Shown: positions 1 through 10,165, counted from the first letter of the stretch. The stretch is DNA of 64,000 nucleotides from Arion vulgaris (GCA_020796225.1 CM036765.1:6048805-6112804); one strand, 5' to 3'. Program-made: numbers and translations. The notes: generated by a model from the sequence alone, not told the origin.

Positions 1-228
1 CTCAAGTTGACCTCGTGAAATAAACTTTGGCAGTTGGTAATCTTTAAGAAGATTCTGCACAATCACTGTCAGGACAAAATTAATCAAACACATTACTTTA
101 TTATTTTCTTATATTAAACTTGACCTTATTTTACATACGTTTTTTTCTCCGCTACCTGTGGAGCATAGGATCTCAACAGTTATCCTACACTCATTCTGCT
201 ATGTCGCTATTATCTTTATTGTCTTGCT
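1..228. other. AT-rich sequence, nothing recognised
   Basis: No repeat family, RNA gene or conserved coding frame could be recognised before the first minisatellite. Confidence 0.5.
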
Positions 229-704
229 AAGATAGTCTAGCATCTTCAGTTACTGCCAAGATAGTATAGCATGCTTCAGTTAGTGCCAAGATAGTCTAGC
301 ATCCTTCAGTTACTGCCAAGATATTCTAGCATCCTTCAGTTACTGCCAAGATAGTCTAGCATGCTTCAGTTACTGCCAAGATGGTATAGCATCCTTCAGT
401 TACTGCCAAGATGATATAGCATGCTTCAGTTACTGCCAAGATAGTCTAGCATCCTTCAGTTACTGCCAAGATAGTCTAGCATGCTTCAGTTACTGCCAAG
501 ATAGTCTAGCATGCTTCAGTTACTGCCAAGATGGTACAGCATCCTTCAGTTACTGCCAAGATATTCTAGCATCCTTCAGTTACTGCCAAGATGGTATAGC
601 ATGCTTCAGTTACTGCCAAGATATTCTAGCATCCTTCAGTTACTGCCAAGATGGTATAGCATGCTTCAGTTACTGCCAAGATAGTCTAGCATGCTTCAGT
701 TACT
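229..704. repeat. 30-bp minisatellite, about 16 copies
   Basis: The unit centres on CTTCAGTTACTGCCAAGATA and recurs every 30 bp, two units per 60 bases. Units differ at two places: CATCC versus CATGC, and AGTCTAGC, ATTCTAGC or GGTATAGC. The first unit lacks one base and the last breaks off in ACTCCAG. There are no spacers of differing sequence. Confidence 0.95.
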
Positions 705-821
705 CCAGAAAATTATATCCACAGGTCTGTTTAAAATAAACACTTATCCATTTCTCTTGCTTGTTTCACTCAAGATCTTGTCAAGTGACACTTGACTGAG
801 TCTTCTGCTTGGTATGTCCGA

Positions 822-1110
822 CCAGAGCCCACTATAAACTTATGGACTCAGTTAAGAATTATGGGACGTCAGACCACAGCTACACCACGTGACCTCGCAT
901 TCCAGTTTTTTTTGTATATAGACGAATTTATTTTAAAATCAACACAAAATGCTAAATCGAAGTTATATTATGCAACAAGTTAAGTTTAACAATAAGGAAT
1001 ATCAATATTATGAATATTTTTCACCAATAAATAACCATAGACTCACAGAATTGAGAAAAATTGAAAAAAAACCCTTGCAGTGTTCTATCAAACATATATT
1101 TTTCAGCCCC
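822..1110 (+). repeat. RptA copy 1 (uninterrupted)
   Basis: An AT-rich dispersed repeat that begins CCAGAGCCCACTATAAACT and runs to a stretch ending near TGTTCTATCAAACATATA. Related copies lie at 2684-3325 and 23172-23806, and a short head piece lies near 40338. This copy carries no insertion in the places where the other two are split, so it serves as the empty-site reference. The class of element is unknown; no terminal repeats were convincing. Confidence 0.8.
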
Positions 1111-1164
1111 CAACTTAACCTACGTCAGGGATTTTCCTGTCATTCACAAGGCCTAGTTAGAGTA

Positions 1165-1230
1165 GGCTGTGGTTTGAACCAGGTACTCATGGGTTGTGAT
1201 CGGGCTCACTACCGCTTGAGCTACAGATGC
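1165..1230 (-). mobile_element. tRNA-like SINE head (family S7)
   Basis: On the minus strand an A-box-like segment (TAGCTCAAGCGGTAGTGAGC) is followed at tRNA-like spacing by a B box (GGTTCAAACC). The same head recurs at 27053-27195, and a related one in the S7 copy at 28528-28765. It is a tRNA-derived SINE remnant rather than a functional tRNA, since no convincing anticodon arm or acceptor stem was found. Confidence 0.65.
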
Positions 1231-1483
1231 TAACGTCAGATGGAACCACTTAAGCTACATACGCTAACGTCAGATGGAACCGCTTAAGCTACATACGCTA
1301 ACGTCAGATGGAACCGCTTAAGCTACATACGCTAACGTCAGATGGAACCGTTTAAGCTACATACGCTAACGTCAGATGGAACCGCTTAAGCTACATACGC
1401 TAACGTCAGATGGAACCGCTTAAGCTATATACGCTTACGTCAGATGGAACCGCTTAAGCTACATACGCTAACGTCAGATGGAG
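1229..1483. repeat. 34-bp minisatellite, 7.5 copies
   Basis: Units begin GCTAACGTCAGATGGAACCG at 1229, 1263, 1297, 1331, 1365, 1399, 1433 and 1467 (partial). On the minus strand each unit contains TGTAGCTTAAGCGG, close to the A-box region of the adjoining S7 head. The array abuts that head on one side and a LINE-E fragment on the other. Confidence 0.95.
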
Positions 1484-2295
1484 AATGTAAAACAGATATT
1501 AGAGGTAGAATAGCTCAAGAGAGAGCAGCTTTTATGAAAATGAAAAACACACTACGTTTGAATTTACTACCATTAACATTACGAAAACGGGTACCCCCAT
1601 GCTATATTGAACCAATAGTTATGTATGGCAGCGAATCATGGACAATGAACAAACAATCAATAAAATCATTGAAAACCACAGAGATGCGGATTTACAGAAG
1701 CATGCTGAAAATTCCATGGACAGCGAAGAAAACAAATGATGAGGTTTTAAATCAGGCCTGCACGTAAAGAAGCATTATCAAAAGAATAAGAACCAGACAA
1801 TCAAGGTTATTCGTGCATATAATGCGAAGAGAAGGTTTAGAACATTTGGTGACTACAGATAAAATTCAGTGAAGGATAGATCGGGGAAGACATAGGGAGA
1901 GGATGTTGGATGGCCTGACATCATGGTTTGACACAAGATCGACGCCCGAGTGGTTACCGGGGCCCAAATTTGAGGTGTAAAGAATAGAACTACTGTTACC
2001 TGCCACGCATGTCGCAAGAGGCGACTAAGGAGATTTGTCTGAAATCGGATGCACATGTCCTAAACGTGTAGAAGCCTATGCGTTTAGGGGCCTACCGAAC
2101 TAATGTGCAACGTATACACGTTCTTGGCAAAGATCAAACATATCACAAAGAGTGATTAAAATTGGTCGTAAAGAACGAACGCAAAGAAGAAGAAGACAAA
2201 AGATCGACGTCAGAAATGATTACATGCACCAAGCAGAAAGAGTTGTGGAGAGACGTGATCGCCTACGTAGGCAGGTATGGCACTTGATTAAGTGA
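1484..2295 (+). mobile_element. LINE-E 3' fragment, split by SINE S3
   Basis: Decayed C-terminal end of a non-LTR retrotransposon. The frame reads through a region with YGSESWT and LKIPWTAKKTND, typical of the segment after the reverse transcriptase in this group. It continues in other frames through an arginine-rich stretch (RRDRGRQRE-like) to HER...RDRxxWR and ends in a 'GGCACTTGATT' tail. The S3 insertion at 1944-2199 interrupts it. The copy at 35060-35345 shows the unbroken sequence. No intact frame remains. Confidence 0.8.
1944..2199 (+). mobile_element. SINE-like element S3, copy 1
   Basis: It starts CGCCCGAGTGGTTACCGGGG, carries the shared core GTCGCAAGAGGCGAC at 2011, and ends in a GAA-rich tail. 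It is flanked by AAGATCGAC at 1935-1943 and 2200-2208, a 9-bp target duplication inside LINE-E. The LINE-E copy at 35060 has that site once. Confidence 0.8.
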
Positions 2296-2683
2296 ACACA
2301 TAGCAAGCGTGAAAGTTTCAGTTGTTTAAATGTCAGTAAGATGTTTGGGTGTTGTAACAATGGGACTAGCTGATAGATGACATCATTTACTTGTTACACT
2401 CTAACCTCTATGTATCTGTCTAGTCTTCCATCTTCTGTGAAGGAGAAATAGGATTGATAACACTAGAACATAGTACACCACACGGAGTGACTGTAATCAG
2501 TGCCACCATTCAGGTACTAGATCACCAACTATTCCTATCAACGACGTAGAAACAAAATCGGAAGCATTTAGACAGTGGAAGTATATAGCATTACAGCCAA
2601 ATTTAGAGCGAAGCATTCTGAACCAATGTTCGATTGTTATCTACAGCAAAGCTATCTATTCCTACCTTGTGGTTGGACCAGAG
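2296..2683. other. Unassigned sequence
   Basis: Moderately AT-rich with only short reading frames; no match was seen to any other part of the window. Confidence 0.4.
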
Positions 2684-3325
2684 CCAACTATAAACTTATG
2701 GGCCTGGGACTCACGGGAAACACCTAGCCTGAATTTATATATGTTTGATAGAACACTGCAAGCTTTTTCGCATTTTACTCAATTCTATGAGTCTTTGTTT
2801 ATTTATTGGTGAAAAATATTCATAATATTCTTCTTTCTTTTCTTTTTTGTCCTTCTCTGCTTTTTTGCCGCTAGGCGTAGCAGGTTTAACTGATTATTGG
2901 TTTCTGAGATAATGCACGCTCGGTCGCTTGATATGTTGTGGTATTGTGGAGTTTTAAGATGTCTGTAACTCCATCAACCCATCTTTTTCTTGGTCTGCCC
3001 TTTCCTCTTAATGATTCCATTTTCAGGTTGTACGCTCTTGCAACTGGTGTATTCGGGTTCATTCTGACCAAGTGGCCAAACCATTTGAGTCTCTGTTTTT
3101 CAATAAATCTAATAGCAGATGTTGTTCCGACTGTTCTTCTAATTTCCTCATTTCTTATATGGTCTCTTTTTGTTTTATTTACTAAAACATAATATTATAT
3201 TCATAATATTGATATTCCTTATTGTTAAACTTAACTTGTTGCATAATATAATTTGATTTAGCATTTTGTGTTGATTTCAAAATAAATTCTTCTATGCCCA
3301 TAAGTTTACATTTAGATGTGGGTTG
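2684..3325 (-). repeat. RptA copy 2, rearranged and split by a LINE
   Basis: A plus-oriented RptA head (CCAGAGCCAACTATAAACT) is followed from about 2738 by the rest of RptA in the opposite orientation, ending near 3325 with CATAAGTTTACA. The inverted part is split by a LINE-H fragment at 2830-3196. The reversal suggests an inversion or a fold-back origin. Confidence 0.75.
2830..3196 (-). mobile_element. LINE-H 3' end inserted in RptA
   Basis: The minus-strand frame reads GKGRPRKRWVDGVTDILK, the basic C-terminal patch seen after the reverse transcriptase in LINE-H (compare 13690-14226), then an AAG-rich tail. The 14-bp duplication ATATTCATAATATT lies at 2816-2829 and 3197-3210. The element is 5'-truncated and inactive. 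Confidence 0.85.
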
Positions 3326-3534
3326 GTACAGGAAGTTTAGTTTTAAAAAAAACCTTTAATTCGTTGAAAATATATATAGGAAAAAATATAATTCGATCAT
3401 TTCGTATTTTCCAATACTGTAATGAATGTATTAGTTTTCTCGCAATGCACTTTTGATAAAAATTTATCTGGCTAAAGAAACAAAGATCAGCTTTCTTAAT
3501 GCTGTGATGCTTACTGAAGATTGATATCTAACTG
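3326..3534. other. Unassigned AT-rich sequence
   Basis: No family or coding signal recognised. Confidence 0.4.
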
Positions 3535-3660
3535 CTTGGAGGGAACCATTTATTCAAATCTTCTGAATGTCTTTAAGACTGTAAGACACTCATTGAAACA
3601 CTCTATCTGGAGTAGGAGACTGTCTTGATCGTGACATTATAGACAGACTTTTCGTCTACG
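3535..3660 (+). repeat. RptB copy 1
   Basis: It contains ATCTGGAGTAGGAGACTGTC. The reverse complement of 8955-9090 carries a clearly related stretch (ATCTGGAGTAGGAGTCTGTC) with further matches on both sides. An unclassified dispersed repeat. Confidence 0.6.
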
Positions 3661-3885
3661 ACTCAACTTGGTACCACCAGGTGCTGAAACCTATAATGAT
3701 TCGGATCCAAATGTCCATTATTTTGGGCAAGCATGAAAATAATGAAAGAATTCAGAAATTATTGGTCTTTTTTGAAAATACAAATTGACGTTTTATAACG
3801 AGCTTCATAATATGTATATCAATGTGGCACACGAAATGATAATTGATAAAAGAAAAACGTGACAAAGAATAATGTATTTCAAATA
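3661..3885. other. Unassigned AT-rich sequence
   Basis: Nothing recognised apart from short frames. Confidence 0.4.
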
Positions 3886-4025
3886 ATGAATAAGAAAAGA
3901 AATATTGTCAACAATTTTGAATATCTCTGTTCACTAACAAGAAACGGAAATGGCATAAGGAAAATCAAAAGAAGAACAAACATAGCTCCACAAAGATTAA
4001 AACTATAAAAACGTAGGAAATGAAT
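3886..4025 (+). mobile_element. LINE-D fragment
   Basis: It matches the NSFEYLGSLLT...IKRRTNMA part of LINE-D (compare 29085-29300), here with substitutions and no continuous frame. Confidence 0.65.
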
Positions 4026-4066
4026 CTCATAGGGGAACAAAGATCATTTACTCAGAGGATGTATAT

Positions 4067-4260
4067 ACCCGCCTGTGTGTCCGGGCCCGCAAGGAAGCAA
4101 AGAATTGCAACACTGCGCCCTACAAGGCATGTCGTAAGAGGCGACTGAGGTAGGGATCCGCCCGAGTGCTGCCGGGGCCCACAGGGGAGGAAAGAATATG
4201 CAGCAATGTCTACCTGCCAGGCATGTCGTAAGAGGCGACTAAGGAGGGTTGAGCGTGGGG
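4067..4260 (+). repeat. LINE-A 5' UTR: two 93-bp monomers
   Basis: The core GTCGTAAGAGGCGACT occurs at 4131 and again at 4224, each preceded by GC-rich sequence and an AAAGAAT...GCAACACTG or GCAATGTC stretch. The period of 93 bp recalls the repeated promoter monomers of some mammalian LINEs. The same core begins S1, S2 and S3. Confidence 0.75.
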
Positions 4261-4384
4261 CTGGCTACCTCACCCTGTAGAAAAAAAAAAGCCAAAAAAA
4301 CTTCAACAAACATGGATAGTACAACAATAGGAATAACTCAACTCAACCATCCGAACCAGGGAAGGTTTCCCCAACAGGGGGCAA

Positions 4385-5430
4385 ATGACGTATCACCGGG
4401 AAAGCCGCAAAGATCCGGGGATGCCGACTAGCCTTCTTTCCTGTCGGAAAATAGCCAGAATTGGTTGCTGGAACGTGAGAACGTTGCTGGAGCAGGGAAA
4501 AACGGCCCAGCACGCGACAGAGATGAAAAACTACAAGATAGACATTCTGGGAGTCTCGGAGACAAGATGGAAAGGAATAGACAAAATTAAACTACACACA
4601 GACGAAATAATGCTGTCCTCAGGGAAAAAAGAAGAAGAGAGCACACACCATAGTAAAGGAGTTGCCCTCATGCTGTCCAGAGAAGCAAAAAAAGCATTAA
4701 TAGAATGGGAAACAATCGGGTCCAGAATAATAACAGCAACATTTAGAACTAACAAAAAGAAAATTAACCTAAAGGTCATCCAATGCTACCCGCCAACTAA
4801 CGATCGGGAACAAGTAGCTAAAGAGAGGTTTTATACCAAAGTACAAAGTATTATGGACAGGAAGAGAAAAAGGATATTATAATTTTGATTGGGGACTTAA
4901 ATGCAAAGATAGGAGACGACAATAGCAGTTTCGAAGAGACCATGGGAAATCATGGGCTGGGTAGAATGAATGAGAATAGGGAAATGTTCGCAAATTGTTG
5001 TGCCTCAAACCAGTTAATCATAGGCGGCAGCATATTCCAGCATAAGAGAGTACACAAGGCCACATGGATATCACCAGACCACATAACAGCTAACCAGATA
5101 GACCACATATGTATTGATAAGAAATTTAGAACATCATTACAAGACGTTAAAGTGTGCAGAGGTGCAGACGTGGCATCGGATCACCACCTCCTGTTAAGTA
5201 AAATCAGGCTGAAACTTAAAAGATATTCAACAAACCCAAATTATAGAAAGCAGTTCAAAGTAGAAGAGCTTAGGAACCAGGAGGTAAGAGACAGATTCGC
5301 AGTCGCAGTATCAAACAAGTACCAAGCATTGGAACAGCTGGTAGACGATATGAATATTGAGGAACATTGGCAACAGATAAAAATATATGGAAGGATACAT
5401 GCTCAGAGGTTTTGGGAGATAAGGAGCTGA
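4385..5430 (+). pseudogene. LINE-A APE endonuclease region (frameshifted)
   Basis: Apurinic-endonuclease-like domain that would nick the target DNA. In order: IGCWNVRTL (about 4460), ILGVSETRWKG with the catalytic-type Glu (about 4545), VIQCYPPTND, IGDLNAKIG (about 4890), a NQIDHICID stretch, and the terminal SDHHLLLSKIRL (about 5178). Stops at 4880 and 5428 are bridged only by frame changes, one between RKRKRIL and the GDLNAKIG motif. All the usual motifs are visible, so decay is recent or the indels are sequencing errors. A start at 4385 is uncertain; the conserved part begins near 4433. Confidence 0.9.
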
Positions 5431-7369
5431 AAAACAAAGATTGGATAACAACAGATACCCTTAGTCTGATCAAAGAAAGAAAAAGCAGGAAAGCGGATCT
5501 AAACAGATGCAAAACTAGAGGTGCTAAAGCTAAAGCCCACAAGGTATATGGGGAAGCCAACAAAAAGGTTAAACAAAACATAAGAAGGGAAAAAATAAAA
5601 TATATAGAGGAGTTGGCAGGAGAAGCAGAAGAAGCAGCAGAAAAAGGAAATATGAGGGACCTGTATAACATCACAAGGAAGTTAACAGGAAAATACAAAC
5701 AGTCAAGTGGCCTTTATAAAAGACAAGAAAGGCAAAGTAATTAGCAACACTAAAGAACAAATGGAGAGATGGAAAGAACATTTTGAAGAACTGCTTAATA
5801 TGCCAAAACCGCAGGTCCCACCGGAAATAGAGCCAGCTGAAGAGGAGCTACAAATTAATTGTGAAAGACCAAGTAAAGAAGAAATAATGAAGGCCATAGA
5901 AAATTTAAAGGATAGGAAAGCAGCAGGGCCAGACAACATTCCAGTAGAGGCCATTAAGGCAGATAAAGATACCTCAACAGAGCTACTATACAAACTACTA
6001 GGAAGATATGGGAGAGAGAAGAGATACCAGTAGAGTGGAAAGAAGGTCACTTGGTAAAACTGTCAAAGAAGGGAGACATGCAAGAATGTACGAACTATAG
6101 AGGGATAATGCTACTATCAGTTTCCAGGCAAAGTATTAAACAGGATTATACTCGATAGACTTAAAGAGGCCATAGATAAACAACTGAGAGAAGAACAAGC
6201 AGGGTTCCGTGGGAATAGATCCTGCACAGACCAGATAGCTACACTGCGCATTATAGTGGAGCAAAGCTTGGAGTGGAACTCGCCACTATACATAGGTTTT
6301 GTGGATTATGAAAAGGCGTTTGATAGTCTGGATAGGGAATCATTGTGGAAACTATTAATACACTATGGAGTTCCACCCAAGATTGCAAACCTAATAAAGA
6401 AAACGTATGAAGGAATGAAATGCAGAGTCATACACGAGGGCCAACTGACGGAATCCTTTGAGATAAGAACAGGGGTAAGGCAGGGATGCTTGTTATCACC
6501 ATTCCTGTTCTTGCTGGCCATAGATTGGATCATGAAATCAACAACGGATAACAGAGGGGAATACAATGGACACTGGTGAAACAACTGGAGGACCTGGATT
6601 TCGCAGACGCTCTGGCTTTGCTGTCTCACAACCACGCACAGATTAAAGACAAAATGAATACCCTAAATAATAAGTCTCAGCAGCTAGGTTTGAAAATACA
6701 CAGGGGAAGACCAAGGTCATGAGAATAAATGCTGCAAATGTAAACCAGATTATGCTGGAGGAAACAGCACTGCAGGATGTAGAATCATACACATACCTTG
6801 GAAGCAACATAGACACAGAAGGAGGAACAAACAAAGATGTTAAGATAAGAATACAAAAAGCAAGAGGAACTTTATTGCATTGAGTAAGATATGGAAGGCA
6901 AGGGAGATCAAAACAAACACAAAATTTAGAATTTTCCAGTCAAATGTGAAGTCAGTGCTGTTCTATGGCTCGGAAACATGGAAGACCACAAAGGAAACTA
7001 TCAGAAAACTGCAGACCTTTGTAAATGGATGTTTACGTAGGATAGAGGAGTTGAGATGGTATGATAAGACTACAAACGAGGAACTCAGGGAGAGAACAAA
7101 GCAGATACCAGTGGAGAAAGAGCTCAGGAAGAGACACTGACGATGGATAGGACATACATTGAGAAGACCGACCGGAAGCATTGCAAGACAGGTATTGTTT
7201 TGGAACCCGCAGGGAAAGAGGAGTAGGGAAGGCCTAGGCAGACCTGGAGAAGAGAGCTGGAGGCGGATATAAAGAGGATAGGCAAAACATGGAAAGAATT
7301 GGAAGGGATGGCAAGAGAGAGGAAGAGATGGAAGAAGTTTGTTGAAGACCTGTGCTCCGATGGGAGTTG
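5367..7369 (+). pseudogene. LINE-A reverse transcriptase and C-terminal region (frameshifted, active site altered)
   Basis: Reverse transcriptase of the non-LTR type. Visible in order: a linker rich in Lys/Glu (5370-5744), ENLKDRKAAGPDNIPVEAI (about 5900), GHLVKL and NYRGIMLLS (about 6050-6120), EEQAGFRGNRSCTDQ (about 6190), GFVDYEKAFDSLDRE (motif A, about 6296), GVRQGCLLSPFLF (motif B, about 6472), FADALALLS (motif C, 6600-6626), YLGSNIDTEGG (about 6799), [18 protein letters not shown], and WNPQGKRSR. Motif C normally reads FADD or YADD; here the second Asp codon is GCT (6609-6611), giving Ala. Frame breaks lie near 5744, 6033, 6120, 6560, 6690, 6870, 7138 and 7215. Confidence 0.92.
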
Positions 7370-7374
7370 AAAGG

Positions 7375-7396
7375 TGATGATGATGATGATGATGAT
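7375..7396 (+). repeat. (GAT)n 3' tail of LINE-A
   Basis: A short GAT run directly after the last LINE-A codons marks the 3' end of the element. Confidence 0.85.
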
Positions 7397-7399
7397 GTA

Positions 7400-7660
7400 T
7401 ATACCAGGAACGCACGCACTTGTGCTGTCGAGGCTCACAGGGAACAGCAAAGAATAGTAACACTGCGAAATAGAAAACATGTAGTAAGAGACGACTGAGG
7501 TAAGTACTTATGGAAGTTACCTAGTAAATAAAAGAGTAGCAGAAATTGGATGTGCTTGCCTACTTGCACGTGCATTTCTGTAACAACGTACAGTCGCTCT
7601 TAGGTTCAGATCACATACAAATCACACAGAGTGGTTTAACATGTCGTTGATATGGAGCTA
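7400..7660 (+). mobile_element. SINE-like element S1, copy 1
   Basis: S1 is a family of about 265 bp, copied at least 14 times here. It has a 5' module with AGCAAAGAATAGTAACACTG and the GTCGTAAGAGGCGAC core, a middle stretch with CTTAGGCTCAGATCACATAC, and an end reading TATGGAGCGTTCGAAGAAG. No tRNA-like boxes were seen. This copy lies just 3' of LINE-A. Confidence 0.85.
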
Positions 7661-7679
7661 GAAGATATACTAGGAGCAA

Positions 7680-8450
7680 GGAGTGGGAAGAATGGACATT
7701 TAACAAGGCAGGAACAAGTATGAGTGAGAATGACAGTTAACAAGGCAGAACAACGTGAGGAAGAATGGACATTTAAAAGGCAGGAACAACGATGAGTGGA
7801 AGAATGGACATTTAACAGGCAGGAACAACGTATGAGTGGGAAGAATGGACAGTTAACAAGCGGAATAACATGAGTGGGAAGAATGGACAGTTAACAAGGC
7901 AGGAAAACGTGAGGAAGAATGGACATTTAACAAGGCAGGAACAACGTGAGTGGGAAGAATGGACAGTTAACAAGGCGGAACAAGTGAGTGGAAGAATGGA
8001 CAGTTACAGGCGGGAACAGCGTATGAGTGGGAAGAATGGACAGTTAACAAGGCAGCGGAACAACGTATGAGTGGGAAGAATGGACAGTTAACAAGGCAGG
8101 GGAACAGCGTATGAGTGGGAAGAATGGACAGTTAACAAGGCAGCGGAACAACGTATGAGTGGGAAGAATGGACAGTTAACAAGCAGGGAACAACGTATGA
8201 GTGGGAAGAATGGACAGTTAACAATGCAGGGAACAGCGTATGAGTGGGAAGAATGGACATTTAACAAGGCAGGGGAACAACGTATGAGTGGGAAGAATGG
8301 ACAGTTAACAAGGCAGGGGAACAACGTATGAGTGGGAAGAATGGACATTTAACAAGGCAGGGAACAGTATGAGTGGGAAGAATGGAAGTTAACAGTAGGA
8401 ATAACGTATGAGTGGAAGAATGATAGTTAACAAGGCAGAATAACGTATTA
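7680..8450. repeat. 44-bp minisatellite derived from LINE-D
   Basis: About 17 units built on GAATGGACAGTTAACAAGGC with frequent one-base length changes. The unit aligns at about 38 of 44 positions with LINE-D at 29278-29321 (ACATGGACATTTAACAAGGC). The sequence after the array (8451-8770) continues as LINE-D. The small frames inside it (MSGKNGQLTRQ-like) are by-products. Confidence 0.9.
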
Positions 8451-8770
8451 CTGAAAGTACTTCGGATATTTATTGAATGAAGAGAACAATAGATCTTCAG
8501 AAAGAACTCAAATTAAAATTTGCTGTAGATGCAAATAAGAATGAACAAATTGAAGTATTTTGAACATTTAAAAAAAAGACCTGCCTGTTGAAGCTGACTA
8601 TTATTTAAGGAGGCTTACCGCTAATGAGGAGACCAATGATTCAGGATGTAACTGGTGATTTCATCATGACGTCTGCAGAGATGGAACATCTGACCTGTGA
8701 GAAAGATAGTGAGAGAGATATTCCGGAAGACTGTTACAAAATTCTACTCAGGACAAGCTTGTGGAAGCAT
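8451..8770 (+). mobile_element. LINE-D 3' fragment downstream of the 44-bp array
   Basis: It matches LINE-D from GAACAAATAGATC through the AAATTGAAGTATTTTG block to the ATTCAGGATGTAACTG and GAGAGAGATAT segments (compare 29390-29660). Many substitutions; no open frame. Confidence 0.75.
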
Positions 8771-8954
8771 TATCTTTGAAAGCTGCAATAGATTTTTATT
8801 GATTAATCGATTGATTTAGTTTTTTTCTTTTCAGACATAAGAACTTTGCACTTTTGTTGTCCGGTGTCAGGCAGCTTCTTGCAAAAACTAACAGACTGAA
8901 AAATTCTTGATCGTGGACACATTTGAAAAGGATTGAATTCCGTTGTTTTTGTTT

Positions 8955-9090
8955 TAATTCCAGAATGTTGTATGACGATGTGACAAAGGGTGCAATATCA
9001 CGAACAAGACAGACTCCTACTCCAGATGGAGAGTTTCAAGGAGTTTATTACAGCCTTAAAGATATGCAATAGCTATAAATAAAGGATTCC
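8955..9090 (-). repeat. RptB copy 2
   Basis: Reverse-complement relative of 3535-3660, sharing the GAGTAGGAGTCTGTCTTG block and TTTAAGGCTGTAA. Confidence 0.6.
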
Positions 9091-9203
9091 CTAGCAACAG
9101 ACAGACATGTGTCTGCAGTAAGTCTCACATCATACAAAGATGATGTTTATTTGTGCTTCTTTAACCAGACAAATTTGTAAGAGAAGTGAACCTTCGAGAA
9201 AAC

Positions 9204-9506
9204 TAACCCATTCACTACCGAATTGGACAATACGACATGGCCGATTTCTTTTTTTTTCCTACATTTTCCAACTGAAAAATACATATAATTTCATGCAATT
9301 AACAAATTTTACCAAAATCATGATCAGACCACGATGTAGAAATAGATAGCTTTGCTATAAATACAAACCGGAAATTGGATTATAATACGCTGAAATAAAT
9401 GTAGCACTGATTTTACACGAAACAATTCTTGTCCCAGAGTGCGGCAGTTGAGTTATTTTTAGCAGACAATCTGGAGCACCATGCGGCAGTTGGTACACAT
9501 TGAGTT
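9204..9506. mobile_element. Candidate piggyBac-like miniature element
   Basis: The left end CTAACCCATTCACTACCG and the reverse complement of the right end (TTAACTCAATGTGTACC) look like degenerate terminal inverted repeats, with TTAA at the right border near 9503. An internal repeat of TGCGGCAGTTG lies near the right end. The left border is CTAA, so the call is weak. Confidence 0.3.
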
Positions 9507-9589
9507 AAGCAAGGTTATGACCAATATTTGTCTTGGCATTGATTAGCATTTTCAGAAAAACATTGCATTGATCTAGATCACGGTTTCTT

Positions 9590-10165
9590 GGTTACTGCGC
9601 ATAGTAGGGTTGTTACAGAGCGACGTGGAGCATACAGAACAATTACTTCTATTACAAGGATGGAGATTGTAGCCGTTGCTGCTGCCTCCATTGGCTCTAT
9701 GGGACTTCATTTACTGGGGCCATTGTTGTATTTGACTCTCGGTCGATGCATCACAAGATCCAGAAAGGCAGATTTCGGTATGAGTGGATGTCGTCTATAC
9801 AAGTTTCTAACCTCCAGCGGCTTACGTGAATCTACTGCCCTGGGCATGCGGGTATCTGCGTTAATGAGAGAGCGGGCAAGCTTGGATCAACAGCATCGAT
9901 TGTTGTGGAGTTGAAGATGGATAAAGTGGATGTTCTTCGGTCTCTTCGCAACTGCCGATTGGATGAGGACACTAAAATAGATGGTGAATTAACCCACCGA
10001 TTTAAGCAGTTTGGAGTTATCCTTTGTACAAGTGGGACTGGTTGTCTAAGAGGCAGAATGAGGAGCGTGTTTAATCAGTGAGCCATAGGAACCATTAGTA
10101 TACACACTGTTCTATATATGTTGGGGGATACTGAGCACCTATGGGACTGCCCGGAGTGAAATGAC
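9590..10165 (+). pseudogene. LINE-R RNase H-like domain fragment
   Basis: Decayed ribonuclease H domain of a non-LTR element. Readable pieces, in changing frames, are RMEIVAVAAAS (about 9660), YCPGHAGI and NERAGKLGSTAS (about 9838-9895), and TISIHTVLYMLGDTEHLWDCP (about 10090-10155). A better copy is at 32286-32995. In its family this domain removes RNA from the cDNA hybrid. No complete frame survives. Confidence 0.75.

Larger units (their letters stand above)
4067..7396 (+). mobile_element. LINE-A, near full-length APE-type non-LTR retrotransposon
   Basis: A 3.3-kb element with a two-monomer 5' UTR (4067-4260), an APE-like endonuclease (about 4433-5200), a linker, a reverse transcriptase (about 5870-6640), a basic C-terminal region ending near 7369, and a GAT microsatellite tail. 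Such elements nick chromosomal DNA and reverse-transcribe their RNA at the nick. This copy is dead: about ten frameshifts or stops break the frame, and the RT active site is altered. The proteins resemble those annotated in many invertebrates as endonuclease-reverse transcriptase. I cannot assign the clade (RTE-like versus CR1/Jockey-like) by eye. Fragments of the same family lie at 11225, 21838, 36382, 37575, 56570 and 58195. Confidence 0.93.

Noticed and set aside
229..704. Regular 30-bp repeats resembling a CRISPR array
   Set aside because: Units are contiguous with no unique spacers, and the context is an animal genome; it is a minisatellite.
7870..8070. MSGKNGQLTRQ repeat frame
   Set aside because: A by-product of the 44-bp LINE-D-derived array; length varies by single bases and breaks any frame.
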